DNA from: Pleurobrachia bachei
Lineage: Eukaryota > Ctenophora > Tentaculata > Cydippida > Pleurobrachiidae
Length of the DNA: 22,234 nt
Direction of reading: 5' to 3'
Assembly: GCA_000695325.1 (NCBI GenBank)
Contig: AVPN01000741.1
Coordinates: 1-22,234 of the forward strand
In this document: in pieces, positions 1-12,626 of the stretch
How the letters are laid out: the number at the start of each line of letters is the position of its first letter
Position numbering within the stretch: position 1 is the first letter of the stretch
The notes under the pieces: generated by a model
The model's database searches: none
What the model saw: only the letters and a program-made list of their open reading frames with translations
Told to the model about the DNA's origin: nothing
Position numbers and translations under genes: made by a program

Positions 1-1
1 T

Positions 2-916
2 GACATTGATCACGAGGTTTTGAAAGTTGAGGAAGGATTGCGCCTCACAGCTGCATTTATTCTGCGAATCAAAGAAAAAGTTGTTCCAGAGGTTCCATCG
101 GCAAATCTAAACAGTACTGTTATACCAAAAACTCTCAGCTCATCAGAAAAGGAAGCTGCACTAGCTGCAAAGTTTATAGAGCTTTGCAATGACGTGGCAT
201 TTCTGCCGACTAAGCCAATGATAGTTGATATTACTGATGAATGGCAGCGAAAAAGAGGCGAACAACGATTTGACAAACGTCCAAGGCCCTTTCTGGCATT
301 CCCCTGCTTCCATCTTTACACAAACTCACAAGTCTTCAAGAAGAAGGGTGAGTCTGCCAAGTTGCCTTTGACTGATACTCAAGTGGCTGCACTCAAAGGC
401 AAAGACTCAATCCTTGGTAAGGCAGTATTGTCTGCCTCCGAACAAACTGGTGGTGCAGTCAAGATATACCTACAGCCGCTGGTGGATCATGAATTTACTA
501 AAGCAGACTATGAAGGCCGTGGTCCGTATATGTTGCCAAAGTTCCCGCCTCCTAAGCTCAAAATCCCTAGCCAGATGAGCGATGAATCAATCGAGAAGAA
601 ATTCAAAACGACTGGAAATTTGAGGCATGACATTTGGCCCATTTGGGTGTTCGATGAAGAACTGGGGCACAAGCCAGATGTAATAGGAGAGACAGAGTGG
701 AATGAAGAGGGATATTTTGGCAACGAAGCGTCCGACATCGAATTCTACGTTAAAAGCCTTCTGCGGGTTGAGTTTGCACCATACGATCAACGAAAGATGT
801 TGATTGACTTGGCAGTGCATCAACTGAATAAAGAAAATCAGGCTGGGATCTCTAAGAGGAAGGGAAATAGCTCTGTCAATTCCAAAGCAAAGAGAGGAAA
901 GAAAATTGGGGCATAA
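2..916 (+). CDS. 2OG-Fe(II) dioxygenase (P4H-like), 3' part, copy 1
   Basis: This is the carboxy-terminal 304 codons of a 2-oxoglutarate/Fe(II)-dependent dioxygenase of the prolyl-4-hydroxylase-like type; the 5' part lies outside the window. The reading frame opens with DIDHEV, which holds the distal iron-binding His (bases 11-13). Ten codons later comes the Arg of EEGLRLT (bases 41-43), the spacing expected for the residue that binds the 2OG carboxylate. A second, family-typical region follows, including FLAFPCFHLYTN and, near the end, GYFGNEASDIEFYV, which resembles the YTGNEG motif of this family. The tail is Lys/Arg-rich (KRKGNSSVNSKAKRGKK) and could be a nuclear signal. It is a paralogue of the downstream gene at 1400-3329 but carries about 20 extra residues before FLAFPC. 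The substrate is unknown; protein side-chain hydroxylation is inferred from the family. An AATAAA at 1230-1235 is a possible polyadenylation signal. Confidence 0.8.
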   Translation, partial: DIDHEVLKVEEGLRLTAAFILRIKEKVVPEVPSANLNSTVIPKTLSSSEKEAALAAKFIELCNDVAFLPTKPMIVDITDEWQRKRGEQRFDKRPRPFLAFPCFHLYTNSQVFKKKGESAKLPLTDTQVAALKGKDSILGKAVLSASEQTGGAVKIYLQPLVDHEFTKADYEGRGPYMLPKFPPPKLKIPSQMSDESIEKKFKTTGNLRHDIWPIWVFDEELGHKPDVIGETEWNEEGYFGNEASDIEFYVKSLLRVEFAPYDQRKMLIDLAVHQLNKENQAGISKRKGNSSVNSKAKRGKKIGA

Positions 917-1399
917 TGGACGGGAATTTTAGATTATTATACATATAGGTTCAATCGAATTAAAATACTTTTTAATTTAACTTTATAACCAAATAATGTA
1001 ATTTATTATTTATTTCTTCTGTTTTAGAATTGAAAGAATTGACAATGTAGTGATGCGTATTTTAGAGTTGGAAGAAAGTCCAAATAGTTGGCATATCATG
1101 GAAAATGTGTGTTTTTTCAAACTCTTTTTATTTGTGCGGGGAAGGAGGGTCAAACAAAGCAATGCTTTTTAAAGTTGAATGTTTCTTCTAGGACCTTCAT
1201 TGAGTGCCTTGCAATTTTACAGTGAAATGAATAAATCTGTTTTTAAATGTTTTACAATGTTCAATTAAAGTTGCTTCATTATTCCTCTGCCGACTTCTTC
1301 CATAGTTCCTGACCTCTCTGTAACCCTTAATATTGTACTCCTGACCATTAAATTATATCCTAAAATCTCCTAAAATAGTTTCTCTCTCAGTGGCAGATT
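917..1399. other. Intergenic spacer between dioxygenase paralogues
   Basis: AT-rich spacer holding the 3' UTR of copy 1 and the upstream region of copy 2. AATAAA at 1230-1235 is the best polyadenylation signal for copy 1. Bases 1380-1390 (pyrimidines ending in CTCTCAG) look like a 3' splice site 9 bases before the ATG at 1400, so copy 2 may have a 5' UTR exon or receive a spliced leader. No coding potential seen. Confidence 0.5.
1230..1235 (+). terminator. Putative polyadenylation signal AATAAA
   Basis: Canonical AATAAA about 315 bases after the stop of dioxygenase copy 1, followed by a T-rich stretch. It is the only canonical hexamer on the plus strand that I noticed between the two paralogues. 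Confidence 0.45.
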
Positions 1400-3329
1400 A
1401 TGTCGGATTCGTCTTCGGAAAGTTCATCATCTGAGTATGATGATTCAATAAATGATAACACTGAGAAGAGAGGATCGGGAAACGATTTAGAGAAAGTAAT
1501 AAAGTATGCTGATGGGAGAGGGAAGGAGTTGGGGGAAATCCTGAAAGAGATATCGTGTGAGTTTGCAACTACGGCATGCTTGAAGCTCAGTGAGGCGCCT
1601 AAACTTACAATAAAGCCCCCTGCTGGTTCCGCAAAAAGTGACGAAGATCTTGTTCCATTGGGTACTGTACTGGTGTTGGGTCCAAACCATGCTGAAATTG
1701 CTAAGGAAATACGGGAATACAGAGAAAGAAACCCGCTTAAATTAAAAAAGAATGGACAACCGTGTGTAAGACAACCGAACAATAAACCAGAGTGGGCTAT
1801 TCACCGTGATGCGGCACTTGCGGAACAAATGAGCCGATTTGCGCCACTGAGAGGGGTTATGCCACAGGCGACTTTTGGTCATGGAAAGAAAGTGAGTTAT
1901 TAAGTATTGTGGTCTTCTTCAGTCAATCTGACTCTCAGAACAGTAATACTGTTTTTTGCTGGTGCTTCTGCTCTTAACCTATTTTTTTTTCAGACGGTGT
2001 GTGACACAGGTGTTCGTGATGCACTGCAGCTACCAGCTGATAAATTTGAAGTCGCAGTGAACCTTAGTGGAAACACAACATCAATGACATTAGGGGATGC
2101 TTTAGCAGATTCCGGAGTCCTAGACGAAGTTCAGAAATATCTGGGAATTGATTCTGAGAGATTTGACTTGGTCGCTGAGCAGTACAGTCTAAACATGTAC
2201 GGGAAGGGAGGTCACTTTAAGAAACACAAGGACACCCCTCGAGGGAGTGACATGGTCGGAACTTTACTTGTCCAGCTACCTGGAGCCTATTACGAAGGTG
2301 GAGCCTTGGAGATATCTGCCGGAGAACTGGTGGAAAAAGGTGGTCTTGGAAGGGTCCAAAACTGTTCCAGGATATTACAGTTACCGTTACATGTCGAGCA
2401 GTTTTGATTGGCAGCTTCCTGATCCTACCAAGCTTCGAATTGCCGCCTTCTTCTGTGATATTGACCACGAGGTTATGAGGGTCGAGGAAGGATTACGTCT
2501 GACAGTTGCATTTATTATGAGAGTCAGAGAAAAACAAGTTCCGGAGCTTTCATCGGCGAATCTCAACAGTATGGTACTTCCAAAACGCCTCAGCACGTCC
2601 GAACAGGAAACCGCTTTAGCTGCAAAGTTTGTGGAATTCTGTAACGATGAGTCATTCTTACCCGTGGAAGAAATCCGCACGACCTTTCTTGCTTTTCCGT
2701 GCTTCCATCTCTACACAAATAATCAAGTTTTTCCAACTTCCGTAGATTCTTCTGAAAATCCGTTGACCGAGACCCAAGTGGCTCAGCTCAAAGGAAAGGA
2801 CTCGATCATTGGCAGAGCAGTGTTAGCTGCCTCTGAAAAGACAGGTGGTTGTGTTGAGATTTATCTTCAACCCATGGTTGATCATGATTTTTCTGAAGAT
2901 TGTGGTGGTCCATACCTCACGTCACAATTCCCTGGTTACTGTACTTCTGATAGAATGGATGATGATAGTCTTGCAGATGAATTTGAAACGATTGGAAACT
3001 TTAATGAGAAATTTCAGCCCATTTGGGTTCTCGATGAAAAAATGGGCCACAAGCCTGGTGCTGCCGGGGAAACTAATTATAGTGCTACTGGTTATTTTGG
3101 CAACGAAGCATCTCAACTTGAATTTTATGTCAAAAGCCTTCTTCGGGTCGAGTTTGCACCTTATGCGGAACGGAAAAAGATGATCGAAGAAAACAAGGAG
3201 AATTGTGCCCGTGGTGTTAAGAGGAAAATAAACATCTCTGCTACTTCGAAACCAAAGAAACTAACGATAAGGAAACCAGGCCGTTACGATCCCGACCGTT
3301 ATATTGTTAGTCGTGGATGTAGTCCCTAG
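1400..3329 (+). CDS. 2OG-Fe(II) dioxygenase (P4H-like), copy 2, with frame break
   Basis: Two exons, 1400-1891 and 1994-3329, joined by a 102-base GTGAGT...TTTCAG intron in phase 0. The product would be about 608 aa if one base is skipped near 2334-2343. It starts with an acidic Ser-rich stretch (MSDSSSESSSSEYDDS). The catalytic core contains YGKGGHFKKHKDTPRG with iron ligands His242 and Asp244, then YEGGALEI, FDW, and DIDHEV with His322, and the 2OG Arg332 exactly ten residues later. The C-terminal half has FLAFPCFHLYTN and GYFGNEASQLEFYV, both shared with copy 1, and a basic tail. The frame break falls after GELVEK: upstream coding is in one frame, and FDWQLPDPTKLRIAAFF onward is in the +1 frame. 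Introns that could restore the frame were tested by eye and fit poorly. It is either an assembly or sequencing error, or a damaged paralogue. The ATG at 1400 is the first in frame. The substrate is unknown. Confidence 0.78.
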
Positions 3330-3891
3330 TTTGGGCGCTGAGAGCAGACAGGCATTCCCTGGTGTATAGGCGTGTAAAACCATGGTGTTTAATCAACCAG
3401 GTGTGAAGTAGGTTTGTGAAACCATGGTGTCTCGTTCCGCTCGTTCGTTCAGTTTAATCAATTAATTATTCTCAAGAGACACTACACTTTTTATTTAATT
3501 TATTACACAGCGTTAAATTTAAAACTTACTGATTTAATACTTATTTTAATTCAATTTAGATAACTTATTTTTATTATATTTTTAAATCAATCAACTATTT
3601 TTATTAAAATTAAACCCTGCGTTTACTCTGATCTAAACACCCCCTCTGTATTGACACCAAAGAGTAGGAGACATTGTGCAATACTGAATACATCATGTGC
3701 ATGTACAACCACACACCTAAAGATGGTTTAGCATTCTCTAAAAAAATACCACAATCCCATCCCTCTCTCTACTAAGAGTCCTCGGTAGCCCCCTCCTCCC
3801 TGGATCCCCCACTGCACTTGCACTGCACACTCCCTGCCGGCATGCATGCCCATGACCCATCCCTAATCGTGCTCACTGTATAGGTTAGGAT
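3330..3891. other. Intergenic region, probable S6K promoter and 5' UTR
   Basis: 562 bases between the dioxygenase stop and the S6K ATG. The first part has two near-copies of AAACCATGGTGT (around 3378 and 3420). The middle (3470-3610) is very AT-rich. The last 100 bases are GC-richer and C-rich. No TATA box or canonical AATAAA could be placed with confidence. The core promoter of S6K must lie here unless it has a distant 5' exon. A TATAG six bases upstream of the ATG is acceptor-like. Confidence 0.35.
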
Positions 3892-9375
<5,484 letters not shown>

Positions 9376-10094
9376 CCACGGTGGAGGTCTTTTGATATAA
9401 CATGAGGGTGCACTGCAGCAGCACTAGCTAACTTATTCTGGGTTTTGTAGTAACTTTGATATATATGGTAACTGTTACCATGGTAACACACACCAAGTGT
9501 TGCGCTCTATAGACTGATGATGTATCGACTCAGGAGATGGGAGATGGGGGGAGAGATAGAGGGAGAGTGAAAACTGAGAGAGAGATTTAGGGCGAAGAGA
9601 ATGGGATTTTTGAGATACTGTTACCGTCCGTCAAGAAACTGTGAGAATTGAGAGATGAGGTATTTATCGATGATACTCTATAAAAACTCTGTTACCAAAC
9701 AGTTGTGAAATCATGCTAGAGTTATATAACTAGTGAATAACCAGGAGTGCATCACCATCTCCCCGTTTCTCTACAGTATTATGGGCAGTAGTTGATATTA
9801 TAAGGAGCGAGACTGGTCTGCCATCTGGGACTTAGACTTGTAACCCGAATCTCGTCCCAGATGCACTCCAAGTATTTTCCGTGTTTTTGTGAGTGTGTGT
9901 TTGTGTCTCTGAATAAGGCGATAAAGTGTTTTTTATCTTTAATAAGTTGTAGGTGTCCTTTTTAAGCAGTTTTTATTCACTCAACAAAGTTCCCGGCCTC
10001 ACATTAATGCTAGCAATCCATGTAATACACTAGGTTATGTTTGATTCCTGAGTGTGTGTCACACCTTGAATCACACTTTATCGAGTTCTAAATA
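9376..10094. other. S6K 3' UTR and intergenic DNA
   Basis: No gene seen. It holds an RFX-like palindrome (9467-9488), a GA-rich tract (about 9535-9600) and T/GT-rich DNA near 9880-9960. No canonical AATAAA on the plus strand was found; AATAAG variants occur near 9911 and 9940. On the minus strand AATAAA appears as TTTATT near 9972, which could serve a convergent gene. Confidence 0.4.
9467..9488. promoter_or_regulatory. RFX X-box-like palindrome
   Basis: Contains half-sites GGTAAC (9467-9472), GTTACC (9474-9479) and GGTAAC (9482-9487). The last 16 bases, TGTTACCATGGTAACA, are a perfect palindrome matching the symmetric RFX X-box form GTTRCCATGGYAAC. Function is inferred from the motif alone. 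Confidence 0.45.
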
Positions 10095-10208
10095 TCTCTC
10101 GCTAGACAGGGACGTAGTGCTTACCACTACTACTTGGTGGTAGTAGTAGTAGTTCTACCTGGTAGTGCCCCAATATTGGGGCACTACCACCTTGTTTAGA
10201 TCGAGAGA
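10095..10208. mobile_element. Small foldback element (MITE-like), TA-flanked
   Basis: The ends are imperfect inverted repeats: TCTCTCGCTAGACAGGG at the left, and the same pattern with a few changes, inverted, at the right. TA lies on both sides (10093-10094 and 10209-10210). Inside is a perfect 30-base palindrome centred on AATATT (10160-10189) and a second hairpin of ACTACTAC with GTAGTAGT. The size of 114 bases and the TA flank fit a non-autonomous Tc1/mariner-type element. Family not established. Confidence 0.45.
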
Positions 10209-10360
10209 TACAACTTGTTTACCCTACTTACACCCATTGAAAGAAAACATTATTTGTGGAAGTATATTTTACTAAGACTGTGTTCACCATCATATTATGA
10301 TTGGAGAATATCTGGACATATGTTCCCCGTGGTTTGTCTCCTCTCAAATCTCATGTTTTG

Positions 10361-10403
10361 GTTGCCTTGGTAACATGTTACCATGACAGTTACCATGGTT
10401 ACC
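10361..10403. promoter_or_regulatory. Cluster of RFX X-box-like sites
   Basis: GTTGCCTTGGTAAC (10361-10374) is a full X-box match. It is followed by GTTACC (10377-10382) and by GTTACCATGGTTACC (10389-10403). With the palindrome at 9467-9488 this makes five or more half-sites within a kilobase. RFX factors bind such sites in ciliary and other animal promoters; use here is inferred. Confidence 0.45.
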
Positions 10404-10510
10404 ATAACATTGTGATTAGTGGAGAGAGATAACCAATATATAATAGCACATCTGATCCCGTAGCATTGCTACACAATTTAAGAACAATTTAAACGTTAGT
10501 GATAGGTTTT

Positions 10511-10827
10511 TTAAAGAAAGTGATATCCGAAAAAAGTTAAAAGTAATAGTTGTATTAGTGCCAGGCAAAGTATAATTTTGATAATATGATCTACCCTGTT
10601 ACCCAGCGATCTGATAAAAGGTTCAAGAGGCACCACGGAGACGTCTAGGTCTTGAATTGCCTCCGCGGTTCCAGGCCACTCCAAGGCACAATTTCCGCGG
10701 TACAGTACAAACAGTTCAAATCTTGATGTCTCCTGGCGCCTCTTGATCAGCTCCACGGATCGGATATACACCGTTAGTAGTACTCTCTGGTAAAGAGGGG
10801 TTTTACCGTATTTTCTGCCAGATGAAA
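10511..10827 (-). CDS. Putative terminal exon, hydrophobic-tailed protein
   Basis: An open frame on the minus strand from a likely acceptor (TATCTCAG, exon start at 10827) to a TAA at 10511, about 105 codons without an ATG start. It therefore looks like the last exon of a gene extending rightward. The composition is protein-like: SGRKYGKTPLYQRVLLTVYI, then a mixed charged region (SVELIKRRQETSRFELFVLY), then DHIIK followed by a strongly hydrophobic run IILCLALIQLLLLTFFGYHFL to the stop. Such an end would suit a tail-anchored membrane protein. It converges on S6K. I do not recognise the family. No upstream exon could be assigned with confidence, so this may be a chance open frame. Confidence 0.35.
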
Positions 10828-11096
10828 CTGAGATACGGTACTATAACAGGAGTTATTAAACTTCTGAAGTTAGCTGAACGACTAAAAACAGGATAGCCCT
10901 CAGAAATTGACCCATACAAAACAACACCTGAGGATGAGAGAGAGATGAGATGGAAATTAGAGATTGTATCACCAAGTTTTTTAGATATGTAACGTGTTTG
11001 TAACAGTCCCAAGCAGCAGCTTATACTGTTGTTTTGAGGCAGTATAAACATGTTACACGGTCTGGTACAGTACAGGTACTAGCCCCAGTACTAATA

Positions 11097-11413
11097 CTAA
11101 TAGTAAACAGCGTGGAACTAGTTTATACCAAGTTCTTTTGGTCACACTCACAGTGATTTGTCCTTGTATCTGTTTTCTGTTACGTAAGATAGATCTCTCA
11201 ACTTAACAAATCGGTTGTCTTTATCTTTGTACCCCATCCCTCCCCTGGAAATCTTGTGAACCCCCACAATTCCCGGGTTCCTTTCCAGCGCTTATTTTGT
11301 CACGCGCAATTATTAAGCCGCGCATATAGTTTTACTTGACCGCGCGAATGAAAGTTTTAGACGCGCGCACTAAAAATCGGATCGCGTCGTCTGGAAAAAT
11401 TCTGTTTCTCCCG
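11097..11413. repeat. 317-bp direct repeat, copy 1
   Basis: Matches 11870-12186 base for base as far as I could read, with a constant offset of 773. It ends in TTTCTCCCG, which here runs straight on into CTTGTTTTTAG and so forms the unoccupied target site of the element at 12433-12566. The second half has CGCGC-rich motifs at regular short spacing. Confidence 0.9.
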
Positions 11414-11470
11414 CTTGTTTTTAGTTTTTCCGCTCACGGTGAATTCCACGTGCTGTTTTGACCTGAAACG
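11414..11470. repeat. Continuation of duplicated segment, copy 1
   Basis: CTTGTTTTTAGTTTTTCCGC and onward to ACCTGAAACG. The same sequence resumes at 12576-12626 after the insertions in copy 2, with one small difference: CGTGCTGTTTTGACC here versus CGTGCTAACC there. The two copies are therefore not perfectly identical outside the 317-bp block. Confidence 0.75.
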
Positions 11471-11532
11471 TTGACATGCGCTGCAGATCCCTAGTGCGCG
11501 CGTTTTCAACTCCTCCTAGGACATGTAGCATA
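11471..11532. mobile_element. Short derivative of the TTGACAT element
   Basis: Starts TTGACATGCGCTGCAGATCC and ends CTAGGACATGTAGCATA. It matches both ends of the 134-bp element at 12433-12566 but lacks about 67 internal bases and the last few terminal bases. It lies directly after ACCTGAAACG, which in the other copy continues uninterrupted as CGTCTCC. Its right end abuts the element at 11535. Confidence 0.7.
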
Positions 11533-11534
11533 TA

Positions 11535-11866
11535 GGGATCCCTAATAAAGTTGTGACTTGTCACTGTAGTCTTGCGGAGTGAGTTATGTAACTTGTCACC
11601 GCATGGTGCGCGCACCAAAACCAGCATGGTTCACTCGCGGCGCGGCCAAAAAACGTGGTTCCCGTTGCGGCGCGGCTTGGCAACGCTTAGCAACTCTTGC
11701 GGAGGCGCGATTGTGACTTGTCACCGCGTGGTTTGCGCTGCGCCGAGGTGCCGCGCGGTGGGAACCATCAACCATGCTGGTTTTGGCACGCGCACCACGT
11801 GGGGACAAGTTACATAACTCACTCCGCAAGACTACAGTGACAAGTCACAACTTTATTAGGGATCCC
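11535..11866. mobile_element. 332-bp MITE with long inverted ends
   Basis: Left end GGGATCCCTAATAAAG and right end CTTTATTAGGGATCCC. The outer 63 bases are identical inverted repeats and similarity extends to about 97 bases (to AAAACCAGCATGGTT). TA lies on both sides (11533-11534, 11867-11868), consistent with a 2-base target duplication. The interior is GC-rich with GCGGCGCGG motifs. There is no transposase. The apparent overlapping open frames on both strands mirror each other because of the inverted ends and are not genes. Confidence 0.8.
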
Positions 11867-11869
11867 TAT

Positions 11870-12186
11870 CTAATAGTAAACAGCGTGGAACTAGTTTATA
11901 CCAAGTTCTTTTGGTCACACTCACAGTGATTTGTCCTTGTATCTGTTTTCTGTTACGTAAGATAGATCTCTCAACTTAACAAATCGGTTGTCTTTATCTT
12001 TGTACCCCATCCCTCCCCTGGAAATCTTGTGAACCCCCACAATTCCCGGGTTCCTTTCCAGCGCTTATTTTGTCACGCGCAATTATTAAGCCGCGCATAT
12101 AGTTTTACTTGACCGCGCGAATGAAAGTTTTAGACGCGCGCACTAAAAATCGGATCGCGTCGTCTGGAAAAATTCTGTTTCTCCCG
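11870..12186. repeat. 317-bp direct repeat, copy 2
   Basis: Second copy of the 11097-11413 block, identical by eye. Its left edge begins two bases after the MITE at 11535-11866. Its right edge TTTCTCCCG (12178-12186) is the left target duplication of the inserted element that follows. Confidence 0.9.
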
Positions 12187-12188
12187 TT

Positions 12189-12431
12189 TAGTAGGAGCGC
12201 TTAGATCATGCACGTGCAAAAGTCGCGCGCCACCCTAAGTTTAGGTCGCTGTCACTCCTTTGCTTTGCGTCGAATTCAAAAATGACTCTCAAGTTTTTTG
12301 AAGATCTCGACAAGATCTTTCGAAAACTTGAGGATCATTATTTGATTTGACGCAAAGCAAAGGAGTGACAGCAACCTAAACTTAGGGTGGCGCGCGACTT
12401 TTGCACGTGCATGATCTAAGCGCTCCTACTA
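12189..12431. mobile_element. 243-bp foldback MITE nested at the edge of another element
   Basis: Inverted arms of 83 bases begin TAGTAGGAGCGCTTAGATCA and differ at one position by eye. Weaker pairing continues inward (TGACTCTCAAGTTTT with AAAACTTGAGGATCA), so almost the whole element can fold into one hairpin. GTT flanks it at 12186-12188 and 12432-12434. Removing the element and one GTT rejoins TTTCTCCCG directly to TTGACATACG, the clean left junction of the older element. A TA target duplication is an alternative reading, but it leaves unexplained bases. Confidence 0.8.
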
Positions 12432-12432
12432 G

Positions 12433-12566
12433 TTGACATACGCTGCAGGTCCCTAGCGCGCGCGTTTTTTGAAAAGCGCTGCCTTATCCCTGTGCGCGTG
12501 ACGGGGGGCTAGCAGCGTTCGCCAAGCGCGTTTTCAACTCCTCCTAGGACATGTAGCATATGTCAA
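12433..12566. mobile_element. 134-bp element with 9-bp target duplication
   Basis: Ends TTGACATACGCTGCAGGTCC and GGACATGTAGCATATGTCAA are imperfect inverted repeats. The 9-base TTTCTCCCG occurs on the left (12178-12186, beyond the nested MITE) and on the right (12567-12575). The sister copy has a single TTTCTCCCG at 11405-11413 with no insertion. A 9-base duplication suits Mutator-like elements, though the family is not proved. The interior is CpG-rich with no coding frame. Confidence 0.8.
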
Positions 12567-12575
12567 TTTCTCCCG

Positions 12576-12626
12576 CTTGTTTTTAGTTTTTCCGCTCACG
12601 GTGAATTCCACGTGCTAACCTGAAAC
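12576..12626. repeat. Continuation of duplicated segment, copy 2
   Basis: Resumes the sequence seen at 11414-11470 after the 9-base target duplication. It then runs past ACCTGAAACG into CGTCTCCAGCG, the native flank that in copy 1 is replaced by the TTGACAT element. Confidence 0.75.

Noticed and set aside
2340-2370. A 31-base intron that would restore the dioxygenase frame
   Set aside because: GT...CCAG gives the right phase but the intron is too short for normal animal splicing and no branch site is visible. A single-base difference in the A run explains it better.
2330-2414. An 85-base intron GTGGAA...GGCAG restoring the frame
   Set aside because: It would remove the FDW stretch that is typical for this family between GGALEI and the DIDHEV motif.
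2845-3183. 112-aa open frame inside the dioxygenase
   Set aside because: Out-of-frame shadow of the conserved coding sequence.
11286-11395. hAT element with CAG...CTG ends around the CGCGC motifs
   Set aside because: TTTCCAG and CTGGAAA face each other but the flanking 8 bases do not match, so no target duplication supports it.
11572-11829. Overlapping open frames on both strands starting MRSELCNLSP
   Set aside because: Both are the inverted ends of the same 332-bp MITE read from either side; no protein family features.
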